Source: Weissella oryzae SG25 (lineage in GTDB: Bacteria > Bacillota > Bacilli > Lactobacillales > Lactobacillaceae). Taken from it: a DNA stretch of 64,000 bases. The notes under the pieces are model-generated. The model saw only the letters and a program-made list of their open reading frames with translations. It searched no databases and was not told where the DNA came from. Both the position numbers and the translations under genes were made by a program. Shown here piece by piece: positions 45,530-56,487 of the stretch (position 1 is the first letter of the stretch; each line of letters begins with the position of its first letter). The stretch spans positions 62,001 through 126,000 of the forward strand of contig NZ_DF820492.1 in the NCBI RefSeq assembly GCF_000691805.2, read 5' to 3'.

Positions 45530-46573
45530 ATGAGTTTAGCTGATGAGTTACAAGCTTTAAAAAAGCAAGCATTAAACGAAATTAAAGACTCAGTTGATAA
45601 CTTAAAAGAGCTGAATCAAGTTCGGGTTAATTGGCTTGGTAAAAAGGGACCGATTACTGAAGTATTGCGCGGTATGAAAGATTTAAGTGCTGAGGAACGC
45701 CCAAAAGTTGGGGCAATTGCCAACGAGCTTCGCGATAAGTTGGCTGATGCCATTAGTATTAAGCAAGCCCAGCTGGAAAAAGCTGCTTTGCAAGCCCAAC
45801 TAAGTGCTGAGAAACTTGATGTAACTTTGCCAGGAAGGCCTTTAAAACAGGGGCAACCCCATGTTTTGCAACAAATCATTGATGACTTGGAAGATCAATT
45901 TATGGGAATGGGTTATCAAGTATTAGAGGGACCAGAAGTTGAAACTGACAAGTTTAATTTTGAAATGATGAACTTGCCAAAAGATCACCCCGCCCGTGAT
46001 ATGCAAGATACCTTTTACATTACACCCGAGATTCTGATGCGGACGCAGACATCACCAATGCAAGCTCGGGCAATGGTAAACCATGACTTTACTAAGGGGC
46101 CTTTGAAGATGATTTCACCAGGTCGTGTTTATCGGCGTGATACGGATGATGCAACGCATTCACATCAATTTCACCAAGTCGAAGGCTTAGTACTTGATAA
46201 GCACATTACAATGGCTGATTTAAAGGGTACATTGCTAGCAGTTGCCCACCAACTCTTTGGTGATGACCACGATATCCGCCTAAGGCCATCATACTTTCCT
46301 TTTACTGAGCCTTCAGTTGAGGTTGATGTTTCTTGGGGACCGGTTACCGCTGATACCAAGCCAGAAGATATCGAATGGATTGAAGTTCTTGGTGCTGGAA
46401 TGGTTCACCCTAACGTATTGCGCATGGCAGGCATTGATGCAGATGTATACGGCGGCTTTGCCTTTGGCTTAGGCCCAGATCGTTTTGCCATGTTAAAGTA
46501 TGGGGTCGAAGATATCCGTAACTTCTATTTGAATGATGTACGTTTCTTAGAACAATTCACGCAGAGAGGATAA
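45530..46573 (+). CDS. pheS: Phenylalanyl-tRNA synthetase alpha subunit
   Basis: A 347-aa class II synthetase catalytic subunit. An N-terminal coiled-coil arm (1-90) precedes motif 2 ([23 protein letters not shown]) and motif 3 ([18 protein letters not shown]). It forms an alpha2-beta2 enzyme with PheT, encoded six bases downstream. The ribosome binding site AAGGAGAACTAAG precedes ATG, after the T-box terminator. Confidence 0.97.
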   Translation: MSLADELQALKKQALNEIKDSVDNLKELNQVRVNWLGKKGPITEVLRGMKDLSAEERPKVGAIANELRDKLADAISIKQAQLEKAALQAQLSAEKLDVTLPGRPLKQGQPHVLQQIIDDLEDQFMGMGYQVLEGPEVETDKFNFEMMNLPKDHPARDMQDTFYITPEILMRTQTSPMQARAMVNHDFTKGPLKMISPGRVYRRDTDDATHSHQFHQVEGLVLDKHITMADLKGTLLAVAHQLFGDDHDIRLRPSYFPFTEPSVEVDVSWGPVTADTKPEDIEWIEVLGAGMVHPNVLRMAGIDADVYGGFAFGLGPDRFAMLKYGVEDIRNFYLNDVRFLEQFTQRG

Positions 46574-46579
46574 AATACT

Positions 46580-49000
46580 ATGAAAGTTTCAGTAAATTGG
46601 CTACGAGATTATGTCGATATTAATTTGCCAGTCAATGAACTTGCCGAAAAGATTTCACGTACGGCGGTTGAAATTGAAGGTCAATCACAACCTAAGGGAA
46701 ATATGAAGAATGTTGTCATCGCTAAGGTGTTATCAGTAGAGCCACACCCAGATTCTGATCACATGGTAATTACCCAGATTGATGCGGGTGAAGATGAACC
46801 AATTCAGATTGTGACTGGGGCACCTAATATTGCAGTTGGTCAAACCGTAATTTTGGCGAAGCACAATTCAATAATTGGTGGCGGTCAAAAAATCAAAAAG
46901 AGCAAGTTGCGTGGGGTAATGTCAAATGGAATGTTGGCTGCCTTACAGGAGCTGGGCTTTGATGATAAAATCGCACCAAAGGCCTTTGAAGCCGGTATTT
47001 GGGTCTTTGATGTTACGGATGCAGCAAGTCTAAAGCCGGGTGAAGATGCGCTAGAAGTATTAGGCTTGACCGATGATGTGCTAGAAACGGGTATTACACC
47101 AAATCGGGCTGACATGCTTTCAATGAACGGTACCGCTTTTGAAGTCGCAGCAATTTTGGAGCAAGAGGTTAAGTTACCAACTTTTGAATTAACTGAATCT
47201 GCCCACAAGACGGCTGATTTACTCTCAGCAACGGCACCAGCTGATTTAGCAAGTAAGTATGCACTGCGCGTTGTTGAAAACGTTGAGATTAAGGATTCAC
47301 CACTCTGGTTGCAACGCCGGCTATGGACGATGGGAATTCGGCCAATTAATAACGTAGTTGATGTAACCAACTACATGTTGTTAATGTACGGTCAACCTTT
47401 GCATGCCTTTGATTTTGATAGTTTGCCTAATAAGCAGATTAATGTGCGTACTGCCAAGGCGGCTGAACAAATTAAGACCTTAGATGGTCAAGAACGTTTG
47501 GCTGATGAGCAGGACATTATTATTGCTGATGGTGAAACAGGTCTAATGTTTGCGGGTGTCATGGGCGGTGAGTCAACTGAAGTTACCAATGCAACGGTGA
47601 ATGTTGTCTTAGAAGGTGCGGTCTTTGAGGCAAGCATGATTCGTAAGACTGCCCAACGCCAAAACCTTCATTCAGAAGCTTCACAGCGTTTTGAACGTGG
47701 CGTTGACGTAGAGGCAACCTTTGTGGCTTTAGACCATGCCGCAGCCTTAATTGCACAATTAGCTGGCGGAACAGTAGCAGCAGGACGTTTGGTAGCACAA
47801 GACTATCAATATGTAGCACCTGTAGTGAAAGTAAGTGTTGCGCAAGCTAACCATGTATTGGGAACGCAAATTACGGCGGCAACGATTGCTAAGATTTTTG
47901 ACCAACTAAAGTTTGCTTATACAGTTGAGAATGATGAATTTACCGTAACCATTCCAGCAAGACGCTGGGATATTAGCTTGCCAGCTGATCTAATTGAAGA
48001 GATTGCGCGTTTGTATGGTTATGATAAGCTACCAGCTACTTTGCCAACTGGGGAAACAACTCCCGGTATGTTGAGTGCAAAACAGGTATTAATTCGGGCA
48101 AGTCGCCATATTTTGGAAGGCTTGGGTCTAAATCAGGCAATCTCATATGTATTGACAACGCCACAAAAAGCCCAAGATTTCAAATTACATGCCGGTGAGC
48201 CGATTAAATTGGACTACCCAATGAGTCAAGACCGTTCGCAAACCCGTAGTTCACTATTGACGGGACTATTGGATGATGTTGCTTACAATGTTGCACGCAA
48301 GCAAAAAGATTTAGCTTTGTATGAACAAGGACGAGTGTTTGTATCGACTGATCCAACCCAGTTACCGGTTGAAGTTGAGCATTTGGCAGGTGTGATAACT
48401 GGTGATTGGACAAAGCGCACTTGGAATCAAGCAGCGCAGCCAGTAGATTTCTTTACTCTTAAGGGGATTGTAATGGCATACTTGAATAACTTGGCTTTGC
48501 TTGATCAAGTTGAGTTTGTCGCTAGTCAAGATTATCCTGAGATGCACCCAGGTCGTACAGCTGAGTTACGCCTTGGTGAAACGGTTCTTGGTTTTATTGG
48601 GCAAATTCACCCAAGTACTGCTAAAGCTTATAAGGTTAATGAAACCTATGGATTTGAGCTTGATTTGACAGCAATCATGGCCATTAAGCAGCGTGCTGAT
48701 CAATATAAAGCAATCTCACGTTATCCTGCAATCAGTCGTGATTTAGCAATTATGGTTGATAAGCAGACCGAAGCAACAGCCTTGCTAAAGGCAATTCAAC
48801 AAGCGGGTGGACCTTATCTACATGATGTTGAACTATTCGATTTGTATACCGGTGATAATTTGCCAGCAGGTAAGAAGTCTTTGGCTTACACTTTGAATTT
48901 TGTTAATCCAGCGGCAACCCTAGTTGATGACGATGTTAATGTTGCGGTTGAAAAAATTACCCAACAATTAACACAGGACTTTGCGGCAGAATTGCGCTAA
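46580..49000 (+). CDS. pheT: Phenylalanyl-tRNA synthetase beta subunit
   Basis: An 806-aa protein with the N-terminal tRNA-binding EMAP-like domain (VVIAKVLSVEPHPDSDHM), B3/B4 editing region (MGGESTEV, EASQRFERGVD), B5 (ARRWDISLPADLIEEIARLYGYDKLP) and C-terminal ferredoxin-fold anticodon-binding domain (RYPAISRDLAIMVD). Length is normal. It is separated from pheS by six bases, so the two are translated from one mRNA. Confidence 0.97.
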   Translation: MKVSVNWLRDYVDINLPVNELAEKISRTAVEIEGQSQPKGNMKNVVIAKVLSVEPHPDSDHMVITQIDAGEDEPIQIVTGAPNIAVGQTVILAKHNSIIGGGQKIKKSKLRGVMSNGMLAALQELGFDDKIAPKAFEAGIWVFDVTDAASLKPGEDALEVLGLTDDVLETGITPNRADMLSMNGTAFEVAAILEQEVKLPTFELTESAHKTADLLSATAPADLASKYALRVVENVEIKDSPLWLQRRLWTMGIRPINNVVDVTNYMLLMYGQPLHAFDFDSLPNKQINVRTAKAAEQIKTLDGQERLADEQDIIIADGETGLMFAGVMGGESTEVTNATVNVVLEGAVFEASMIRKTAQRQNLHSEASQRFERGVDVEATFVALDHAAALIAQLAGGTVAAGRLVAQDYQYVAPVVKVSVAQANHVLGTQITAATIAKIFDQLKFAYTVENDEFTVTIPARRWDISLPADLIEEIARLYGYDKLPATLPTGETTPGMLSAKQVLIRASRHILEGLGLNQAISYVLTTPQKAQDFKLHAGEPIKLDYPMSQDRSQTRSSLLTGLLDDVAYNVARKQKDLALYEQGRVFVSTDPTQLPVEVEHLAGVITGDWTKRTWNQAAQPVDFFTLKGIVMAYLNNLALLDQVEFVASQDYPEMHPGRTAELRLGETVLGFIGQIHPSTAKAYKVNETYGFELDLTAIMAIKQRADQYKAISRYPAISRDLAIMVDKQTEATALLKAIQQAGGPYLHDVELFDLYTGDNLPAGKKSLAYTLNFVNPAATLVDDDVNVAVEKITQQLTQDFAAELR

Positions 49001-49112
49001 ACTTCGGTTTTGTAAAAAGTTCTTAATTAAAAAGTTAAAAATTCACATTTTCGTGGTATTGCTGTTATACTTTCGATAATGTGGATTTTTATTTTTGGGA
49101 GAATATAATAAG

Positions 49113-50294
49113 ATGCAAAAATTTGAAGCGCGTACTACACGCCAGGATAGTGCTAAAAAGCAGCGCCCTGGCGGGAAAAAGCCCAAGCAATCTAAGCGAA
49201 TGAGAATCATTATTGCCGTTATTGGCTTATTGTTGGTAATCGGCATTGGTTATGCTGTCTATTATCATGCAGAGGTTACCAATTATTCAGCATTAGATAG
49301 CAGTTCGAAGCGTGAACAACAAATTGAAATTAAGAGTGGCACGAGCACTAAGGCCATTGCAACTGATTTAAAAAATAAGGGTGTAATTCGTTCAGATAAG
49401 GCATTTTTACATTATATTGATGTAAAGAATGTCGCCGAATTAAAAGCAGGTTACTATTTACTTAGTCCAGCCATGTCACTTAGCACAATTACTACTAAAT
49501 TATCCGCAGGTGGATCGCCTTATCCATTGAATGGTAAAGGGGCTGTAACAGTTCGTGAGGGCGAGAATGCAGAGGCAATTGCTAAAGAAGTTGCCGTTGA
49601 AACTAACTTTTCTGCTAAGGAATTTTTAGCAGCACTAAATGATACAAGCTTTTTGAACCGCCTAAAAGCCGCTTATCCTGGTTTGTTAGATGATGCGGTT
49701 AATGCACAAAACGTACGTTATAAGCTAGAGGGTTATCTATATCCTGCAACCTATGAAGTGAAAAATGCAGCCAATGTTCGCCAAATTATTAACCAAATGG
49801 TGGCCGCTGATTACGAAAAAATGAGTCCATATTTCGACCAGATTAAGCAATCAGGAATGACGGTTCAACAAGTGATGACCTTAGCTTCTTTGGTTGAACG
49901 TGAAGGCACTAGTCAAGATAATCGTGGTATTATTGCCGGTGTTTTCTTGAATCGGATTAAGGTAAATATGCCATTGGCTTCAGATGTGGCGGTTAAGTAC
50001 GCCTTAGATACGGATAAGGCGAATTTAAGTGATGCGGATGTTAAGGTTAATTCACCATATAATTTATATGCGAATACTGGATTTGGACCTGGACCATTTG
50101 ACAGTCCAACCGTTAGCTCAGTAGAAGCAGTGTTAAATCCTAAGGATCAAGATAAAGGCTATCTCTTCTTCGTAGCTAACTTAAAGACCGGTGAAATCTA
50201 TTATTCAAAGACCTATGATGACCAGTTGAAGAATACTAGTAAGGTTCAATCCGCTAATAATGCGGCTGGGGCGGCTAGCAAGAGTAGTAAGTAA
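49113..50294 (+). CDS. mltG: Endolytic murein transglycosylase MltG
   Basis: A 393-aa protein with a basic cytoplasmic N-terminus, one transmembrane helix (about residues 33-54, MRIIIAVIGLLLVIGIGYAV), a LysM-like fold (AITxL... VREGENAEAIAKE) and the YceG catalytic domain (LASLVEREG with the glutamate, VFLNRIKVNMPLASDVAVKYA). It cuts nascent glycan strands. The ATG at 49113 has GGGAGAATATAATAAG, giving a long spacing of about 12 bases; an in-frame TTG 18 bases upstream is unlikely. A terminator follows. Confidence 0.93.
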   Translation: MQKFEARTTRQDSAKKQRPGGKKPKQSKRMRIIIAVIGLLLVIGIGYAVYYHAEVTNYSALDSSSKREQQIEIKSGTSTKAIATDLKNKGVIRSDKAFLHYIDVKNVAELKAGYYLLSPAMSLSTITTKLSAGGSPYPLNGKGAVTVREGENAEAIAKEVAVETNFSAKEFLAALNDTSFLNRLKAAYPGLLDDAVNAQNVRYKLEGYLYPATYEVKNAANVRQIINQMVAADYEKMSPYFDQIKQSGMTVQQVMTLASLVEREGTSQDNRGIIAGVFLNRIKVNMPLASDVAVKYALDTDKANLSDADVKVNSPYNLYANTGFGPGPFDSPTVSSVEAVLNPKDQDKGYLFFVANLKTGEIYYSKTYDDQLKNTSKVQSANNAAGAASKSSK

Positions 50295-50307
50295 AAATAT
50301 GTATATT

Positions 50308-50337
50308 AAAAAAGCCGGCCTAATTGCCGGCTTTTTT
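50308..50337 (+). terminator. Terminator after mltG
   Basis: Stem AAAAAAGCCGGC with GCCGGCTTTTTT. Confidence 0.92.
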
Positions 50338-50341
50338 GATA

Positions 50342-50378
50342 AAGAAAAAGTGACTGGGCTAAAAGCTCAGTCACTGCT
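50342..50378 (-). terminator. Terminator after greA
   Basis: On the minus strand AGTGACTGAGC pairs with GCCCAGTCACT (one mismatch) and is followed by TTTTTCTTT. Confidence 0.85.
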
Positions 50379-50386
50379 TAACGCTA

Positions 50387-50872
50387 TTAAGCATTTTTAA
50401 CAGAAAGGATTTTTACATCCATTGAACCGTTATTTGGTAGGGTAACAGTAACCTCATCACCAACGGTCTTACCAATTAGAGATTGTGCGATTGGTGATTC
50501 GTTTGAAATCTTACCAGCAAGTGGGTCAGCTTCAACGGCACCAACAATTTCGTAAGTCTCAGGATCTTCATCAGGTAACTCTTGGAAAGTTACAATCTTA
50601 CCCAAGGCAACTTCATCAGCAGCAATTTCTGATGAATCAATGATGACGGAATTATCAAGCATACTTTGCAAGGTGTTAATTCGTCCTTCAACAAAGGCTT
50701 GTTCATCTTTAGCAGATTGATATTCAGAGTTTTCAGATAAATCACCAAAACTACGTGCAATTTGAATTCGGTTAGTGATTTCAGCGCGAGTCTCTGTGAT
50801 TAATTTATTAAGTTCTGCCTCTATTTTTGCCTTTCCATCAAGCGTCATTGGAAATGTTTTTTCTTCAGCCAT
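50387..50872 (-). CDS. greA: Transcription elongation factor GreA
   Basis: A 161-aa protein. An N-terminal antiparallel coiled coil bears the tip acidic region ([17 protein letters not shown], with the catalytic acidic residues) and is followed by the FKBP-like domain ([13 protein letters not shown]). GreA binds the RNA polymerase secondary channel and stimulates transcript cleavage of backtracked complexes. The ribosome binding site GATAGGAGGCCGTC precedes ATG. Confidence 0.96.
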   Translation of the reverse strand: MAEEKTFPMTLDGKAKIEAELNKLITETRAEITNRIQIARSFGDLSENSEYQSAKDEQAFVEGRINTLQSMLDNSVIIDSSEIAADEVALGKIVTFQELPDEDPETYEIVGAVEADPLAGKISNESPIAQSLIGKTVGDEVTVTLPNNGSMDVKILSVKNA

Positions 50873-50994
50873 GACGGCCTCCTATCGTTAATTAAATCTA
50901 TTAAACTGACAAAACGTAATCAAAGCATTTTGCCAGGCTTACAAAGTAAAATACCATGACCAGCGTATTGTGTAAAGATATAGTTATGTCGGTT

Positions 50995-53640
50995 TTAATA
51001 AATCTTTTTATGGCGTTGGTTGAAACTCTCAGTCCAAAGAACACCAAGTGTAAAGAGTAAGGTACCGGCTGAAATGATTATACCAGCTTTTAAATAAGGC
51101 GCCTCAAAAGTAAGTTCGATATGATGTTTGCCTGGGGTTGTCGTTGCGGCTAAGAAGAAGCCACCAACTTTATTATTAGTAACAACATGACCGTCAATTT
51201 TAATCTGCCAACCCTTAGCATAAGGGATTGTAGTCATTACCAGATTTTGATTGGCTGGTAAGTTAATATCACCAGTGATTTTAGTGTCTGCAAAAGTCAT
51301 ATTGGTTATTCCATTGGCTTTAAGTTGTTCGGCACCTTGGGCAATGGCAGTTTGGTCACTTTGATAGAGTGAAACATTTTGTAGCCATAATTCATTTTTA
51401 TTCAAAGTAAAAGTGATATTTTGTGGCTGTCCAGCAACACCAGCTGGCAAAGCTAAAACAATCGTGTGCCGATGACTTGGGATGGCCGCAATTGGCGTGC
51501 CATTAACCGTAATACTGGCTTCATCGGCCGATATTTGGCCACCAATACTCAAATAATAAGGACTATCAGTTTTCGGTGTGTAGGTCATTGAAATGCTGGC
51601 CGGTTGGTCATCATTGTTTTTCTTTAGAAAGGCCCCTGTAATGGTGCCTGGTGCATTGAGATTATCAACTGATGTCTGATTGAAATTCACAGCGGTGAAG
51701 ACTTGATTGTCATTATAACCAGTTAGAGTGTCCCAGAGTCGATTTTGATTAGTCAATGGATCATCAGCCTTAAATCTGAGATTTAAAGCATTTGGACTGG
51801 CTGCAAAAACTAATGGCAGAGCATTTTCGTTTTTGCTAACAACGACATCTGAAGTTGTCTGTTGAATTTTATAAATACCATTAGTATCCCAACGCGGGAA
51901 AGTTGCCATATTAGAGGGGGTTCCCTTTTGTTCAGCTTGGTTGCCGGTTGGCTGCATTAAATACCGCATACCGAGGAGGTCGTCGGTCAAAAGAGTACCA
52001 CTATTATAAGTTACATAGTTATCACCTTCTGGTTGCCCAATTGCAGCCATAAAATCACTCTGTTGATGCTCGAGAGCTGAAGAAAAAGTTGAAGCGCCAA
52101 AATAATTACCCTGCAAGGGGTCGCCCTTAGTACGTTGGAAAGACTGAGCAACACGGTAGAAGGTATGATGGTTTGGTTTAAAGTTACGACTAACTTTTTG
52201 GAGAGCTCGAATATAAGTCTGGTATTCAGTGTTAGTTAAATAAGAGAATTGATTGAGCGTCCAAATCGTTGAAACGGTCATTTCACCAATGGCTAAAAGA
52301 CTAACTGCCGCCAACCACCAGCGACTATTATTAGCTAAAATGTATAAAATTAGCATTAAGGCAAAAAATGTTACGCCAAGAATTAACTGGTCTTGGGTCA
52401 AGAAGTTAAGCTTATTTAGCCGAGAGAAGAGATAAATTAGACTGACAACTAGGATTACAAGCAAGAAACCTAACTGCCACCAATTCATTTGAAGCTTAGG
52501 TGACCAGATTGAGGCTGCAAGCCAGATAAGCCAGAAGCTAAAGACAAAGGAAAAGCGGTAAGGATACCAAACTGGATACTGGAAACCATGCCAAGCTAAG
52601 TCAAGTGGTGCATACATCATTGATAGAATTAAAAAACTTGTGATAATTGCAGCCCAAAGACGCGTTTGCCAGCGAATTTGCTGACTAGTAAAAAAGTACC
52701 AGACGGTAATTAATACTAAAGAACCAACAAAGATATTAGGTAAACCAGTTGGCATTTGGTCAAAGTTGAACGTTCCTAAAAAGAATTTACCAATGAAATC
52801 GGCGATGGGGTACTCAAAATTCCATTTGAGATTTTCAAGCATGTACTGGCCTTTTGAATTCATCAGAGTATAAGCCGTTGGAAGCCAAATGAAGGCGGAT
52901 AAACCAATCGAAACTGCAGAACCAAAGACAAATTTGCGCAGCATCCTTAAACGACTTTGCCAGGCAAATGATGACCATGATTGGCGCCAGATGAAGTATA
53001 ATATCATGAACAGGCCAACCATGTAGGCCATATAGTAGTTAATAATCAACATGGCAGTTAGTGGTAGAATATATTGCCACTTTGAACACTCATTAAGATA
53101 TTTCTCTAGGCCAACGACAATGAAGGGTAGCAAAATTGCAGCATCAAGCCATAACAGATTAAGTTGGTTGGCCACGAACCAGCCAGACATACTGTAAATT
53201 ACACCAAAAAATAGTAAGGACCAGCCTCTTTGCCAGCGCATCCGTTTAAGAGCAAAAGCCATACTCCAACTGGCTAGTCCGTATTTAATAACGGTCAAAA
53301 ATAAAATGCCAGCCGGCAGTGAGGCGTTAGGAAAGAACAGTAGTACTAGGTTAGTTGGGCTCATTAAATAGTAGGCCCAATCGCCAAGGCTTTCGCCACC
53401 AAGTCCTTTAGCAAAGTTAAAGAAAATACTGTTAAGATTGCCTGTGAGCGTAGTTTTGTAGCCGGCAAAAAAATCAATGTACTGTTGACCGAGGTCGACA
53501 GTTAGAATGGAGCTGGAACCAAATGGTGCCATTTTACGATAGGCGAAGTAAACGAGCATTATCAGGCTAGGTAGCAAAAAACTAAGCCAGAGGATTCGGG
53601 TTGTCTTACGCCATTTAATTGGGTTTAAGTTTTTAAGCAT
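50995..53640 (-). CDS. YfhO-family polytopic membrane glycosyltransferase-like protein
   Basis: An 881-aa protein with about twelve N-terminal transmembrane helices, a long extracellular segment (about 500-840) and one C-terminal helix (GIIISAGTLLFTLGVLW). It contains PFGSSSILTVDLGQQYIDFFAGY and NLLWLDAAILLPFIV, characteristic of YfhO. In Bacillus and Listeria YfhO modifies lipoteichoic acid or related polymers; lactic acid bacteria often have several. The gene is monocistronic and divergent from the PBP gene. Confidence 0.88.
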   Translation of the reverse strand: MLKNLNPIKWRKTTRILWLSFLLPSLIMLVYFAYRKMAPFGSSSILTVDLGQQYIDFFAGYKTTLTGNLNSIFFNFAKGLGGESLGDWAYYLMSPTNLVLLFFPNASLPAGILFLTVIKYGLASWSMAFALKRMRWQRGWSLLFFGVIYSMSGWFVANQLNLLWLDAAILLPFIVVGLEKYLNECSKWQYILPLTAMLIINYYMAYMVGLFMILYFIWRQSWSSFAWQSRLRMLRKFVFGSAVSIGLSAFIWLPTAYTLMNSKGQYMLENLKWNFEYPIADFIGKFFLGTFNFDQMPTGLPNIFVGSLVLITVWYFFTSQQIRWQTRLWAAIITSFLILSMMYAPLDLAWHGFQYPVWYPYRFSFVFSFWLIWLAASIWSPKLQMNWWQLGFLLVILVVSLIYLFSRLNKLNFLTQDQLILGVTFFALMLILYILANNSRWWLAAVSLLAIGEMTVSTIWTLNQFSYLTNTEYQTYIRALQKVSRNFKPNHHTFYRVAQSFQRTKGDPLQGNYFGASTFSSALEHQQSDFMAAIGQPEGDNYVTYNSGTLLTDDLLGMRYLMQPTGNQAEQKGTPSNMATFPRWDTNGIYKIQQTTSDVVVSKNENALPLVFAASPNALNLRFKADDPLTNQNRLWDTLTGYNDNQVFTAVNFNQTSVDNLNAPGTITGAFLKKNNDDQPASISMTYTPKTDSPYYLSIGGQISADEASITVNGTPIAAIPSHRHTIVLALPAGVAGQPQNITFTLNKNELWLQNVSLYQSDQTAIAQGAEQLKANGITNMTFADTKITGDINLPANQNLVMTTIPYAKGWQIKIDGHVVTNNKVGGFFLAATTTPGKHHIELTFEAPYLKAGIIISAGTLLFTLGVLWTESFNQRHKKIY

Positions 53641-53746
53641 GTAAATTAAGTCCTTGTAATTTGAAAACTAATACTCTTATTAAAGCATAAAAATTTTGTG
53701 ATACAATTAAAAGCGTTGAAAATTAGGAAGAAAAAAGGTTAAAACC

Positions 53747-55813
53747 ATGAAATCACCAGAAAAGCGACGGCAGAAAAAACGAGGAAGAACAACATCGTTG
53801 TCACGGATTCCAACGAGATTAAATATTCTTATGGGGGTCGTTGTGGTTATGTTGGGGGCGCTAGCGTTTAAGGCGTTCACTTTGCAAATCACTCATCATA
53901 CGCTTTATGAGGATGCGGTTTCTAGTAATACGACGAGTATTCAAGAAGAGAATGTACAGCGTGGCGAAATTTTTGATAGTCAAGGTAAGTTATTAGTATC
54001 AAATTCAGGTACACACTCAATTCAGTATACTAAACCACAAAATGTAACCAATGAACAAATGTACTCAGTTGCAAATAACGTTGGAAAATTTGTTAAAATC
54101 TCAACCGACCAATTATCGACTGGTAATTATGCGGCTTATTATATTCTTGATAGTAGTCGCGCTAAGGATGTCGCAAAAAAAGCTAAGTTACAATACGCAC
54201 CAACAACCGATGTTTTTGTAAACAAAGCTAAAGCGTATGTTGCAGACCATAAAGATGAATTTCCTCTAACGGCTAAGCAAGAGAATGCCGCTATGATTTT
54301 CCAAAAAATGGCTAATGCATATTCGTTATCGACAGTGCAAATTAAAACATCAGATGTAAGTGATGAAGAAATTGCCGCAATTGGGGAACGTCAATCAACC
54401 ATGCCCGGAATTAATGTTGGTATGTACTATACCCGATCTTATCCAGCCGGTGATGGCATTAAGAGTTTGGTGGGAACAGAAGGTAAAGTACCAGATGATT
54501 CACTTAATCAGTTATTAAGTGAAGGCTACAGTCGCGATGACATGGTTGGAACGTCATTCCTTGAAAAAGAGTATGAAGCACAACTAAAAGGTGCTAAGCG
54601 ACGCGTCCAAATCACGACTGATCCAAAGACGGATGAAACTAAGTCTAAGGTTTTGTATAAGGGTAAAGTTGGTTCAAACTTGATTTTAACTTTGAATAGT
54701 AAGTTTCAAGATGACGTTCGGCAAATTATCACCAGTAATATGCCAACAGGACCTGCGACTGGTGGATATGCAGTGGTGCTTAATCCAAAGACTGGTGGTG
54801 TCTATGCCATGGTTGGTGTTGATCGAAACAATCAAAATGGTCAGCTAACTGATAATGATGCGGCGAACGTTAATAAAGCTCAGGTAATGGGATCGGTTGT
54901 TAAGCCAGCAATGATTACGACAGCCATGATGCGCGGAGTAATTACACCAAGCAACAATACTTTGACTGACCAGCCAATCAAGATTGCTGGAACAGCTTCA
55001 AAGAGTTCATGGTTCAATTCTGACGGTAACCATAATACGGCCTTAACAGCGCCAGAAGCTTTAGAAGTTTCTTCTAATTCATACGTTATGCAATTAATGC
55101 TAAAGATGGGTGGCTTAAACTATAGCCCTGGTATGGGCTTGAGTGGATTGAACACTAGTATCTTTGGAATTATGCGGAATGGTTTAGCTCGCTTTGGAAT
55201 GGGTGTTAAAACAGGTATTGACTTACCCGGTGAACTTTCCGGATTGAAGGGACCAACAACAGCCAGTGATATTGGTTTGGCCTTGGATGAATCATTTGGA
55301 CAATACGACACCTTTACAACCATTCAACTAGCACAATACGTTTCAACGATTGCTAATGGCGGTTATCGGATTCAACCTCATTTGGTTGAAGCAATTCAAC
55401 AGCCTGGTACTAATGGAGCTAAGTCTACTCTAGAGAGCATTCCAACAAAAGTTTTGGGAACGGTTGGCTGGACAGAGGCCGAGCGAAACATAATTTGGAG
55501 TGGAATGAACTTAGTATCGCATGGTACTAGTCCATACGTTACAGGTGGTTCTAAGATTAAGACCCTACCAGTTAATGTCAGCATGAAGACTGGTACAGCC
55601 GAAACCTTTACTAATGGTGCCTCAACAACTGCCAATACAGCGATTTCTTTCGTGCCAAATTCAAATGTGGCCGTTGCAGTTGTATATCCTGATGTAGCAG
55701 CCGGTAATACTAGTGATCCAAATATCACAGCAACTTACCAGATTTGGCAAAAGGTGTTGGACGATATTGAAGATAAAGATGCTCTAAATGCGTCAACTAA
55801 TACAAATAGTTAA
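53747..55813 (+). CDS. Class B penicillin-binding protein (PBP2b/PbpB-like transpeptidase)
   Basis: A 688-aa membrane-bound transpeptidase. It has a basic cytoplasmic N-terminus, one transmembrane helix (about 28-45), a dimerisation domain (about 60-270) and the transpeptidase domain with SxxK 383-386 (GSVVK), SxN 442-444 and KTG 614-616. C-terminal PASTA repeats are missing, so it is closer to PBP2b-type elongation or division enzymes than to PBP2x. It crosslinks peptide stems after FemX has built the bridge. Divergent from the YfhO gene. Confidence 0.92.
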   Translation: MKSPEKRRQKKRGRTTSLSRIPTRLNILMGVVVVMLGALAFKAFTLQITHHTLYEDAVSSNTTSIQEENVQRGEIFDSQGKLLVSNSGTHSIQYTKPQNVTNEQMYSVANNVGKFVKISTDQLSTGNYAAYYILDSSRAKDVAKKAKLQYAPTTDVFVNKAKAYVADHKDEFPLTAKQENAAMIFQKMANAYSLSTVQIKTSDVSDEEIAAIGERQSTMPGINVGMYYTRSYPAGDGIKSLVGTEGKVPDDSLNQLLSEGYSRDDMVGTSFLEKEYEAQLKGAKRRVQITTDPKTDETKSKVLYKGKVGSNLILTLNSKFQDDVRQIITSNMPTGPATGGYAVVLNPKTGGVYAMVGVDRNNQNGQLTDNDAANVNKAQVMGSVVKPAMITTAMMRGVITPSNNTLTDQPIKIAGTASKSSWFNSDGNHNTALTAPEALEVSSNSYVMQLMLKMGGLNYSPGMGLSGLNTSIFGIMRNGLARFGMGVKTGIDLPGELSGLKGPTTASDIGLALDESFGQYDTFTTIQLAQYVSTIANGGYRIQPHLVEAIQQPGTNGAKSTLESIPTKVLGTVGWTEAERNIIWSGMNLVSHGTSPYVTGGSKIKTLPVNVSMKTGTAETFTNGASTTANTAISFVPNSNVAVAVVYPDVAAGNTSDPNITATYQIWQKVLDDIEDKDALNASTNTNS

Positions 55814-55822
55814 TTAATTACT

Positions 55823-55863
55823 TTCCAAAAGGAGCTTAAAACCTTCTTTTGGAATTTTTTTTA
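55823..55863 (+). terminator. Terminator after the PBP gene
   Basis: Stem TTCCAAAAGgag with cTTCTTTTGGAA and a run of eight T. Confidence 0.88.
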
Positions 55864-55929
55864 ATTAGTAAAATATAATATGATAAAATTATAAAAAGTT
55901 TGATAGATTTTTGTAAGAAGAAGGAAAAA

Positions 55930-56487
55930 ATGGATAAAAAAATAGCAAGGGCACAGGCATTAGTTAATTTGCAAAATTTAACTGATGGGCAACGGGCTAG
56001 GGCGATGCAATTGCTAGTTAAGCAGGTGACTCAGCTAACGGCTTGGCAAAAAGCTAAAACGGTGGCTTTAACCTTGGGACAGGGGGCCGAAATACCAACA
56101 GATTTATTGGTGCAAACTGCCTTGTTACAAGGTAAGGAGGTTAGTTTACCGCGAGTATTGCCAAAGCGGCAAATGGAATTTGTGAAGATTAACCAAGCGA
56201 CAAGCTATTATCGACACTCCTTTGGTATGTTAGAGCCTGTTGATGGTCCGTTGATTGAAGCAACTGATATTGATTTTGTTTTGGTACCAGGTCTGGCATA
56301 TACAAAAGCTGGTGATCGACTTGGCTTTGGGGGTGGTTATTATGATCGTTGGCTACCGCAAACTAAGGCGACTAAAGTAGCTGTGACCTTGGCAGTAAAT
56401 TATCAGGCAAAGGCATACTGGCCCAAAGAACCTACCGATGTACAAGTTGATCAAATTTTAGTAATCGATGAAAGGAGCTTAAGTTAA
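55930..56487 (+). CDS. 5-formyltetrahydrofolate cyclo-ligase
   Basis: A 185-aa enzyme that converts 5-formyl-THF to 5,10-methenyl-THF using ATP. It has the KEVSLPRVLPKRQMEFVKI region and the GDRLGFGGGYYDRWL loop. The ATG at 55930 follows AGAAGGAAAAA; an earlier in-frame ATG is not preceded by a ribosome binding site. The stop overlaps the next start (TAATG). The THF product connects to FolD, encoded at 59.9 kb. Confidence 0.93.
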   Translation: MDKKIARAQALVNLQNLTDGQRARAMQLLVKQVTQLTAWQKAKTVALTLGQGAEIPTDLLVQTALLQGKEVSLPRVLPKRQMEFVKINQATSYYRHSFGMLEPVDGPLIEATDIDFVLVPGLAYTKAGDRLGFGGGYYDRWLPQTKATKVAVTLAVNYQAKAYWPKEPTDVQVDQILVIDERSLS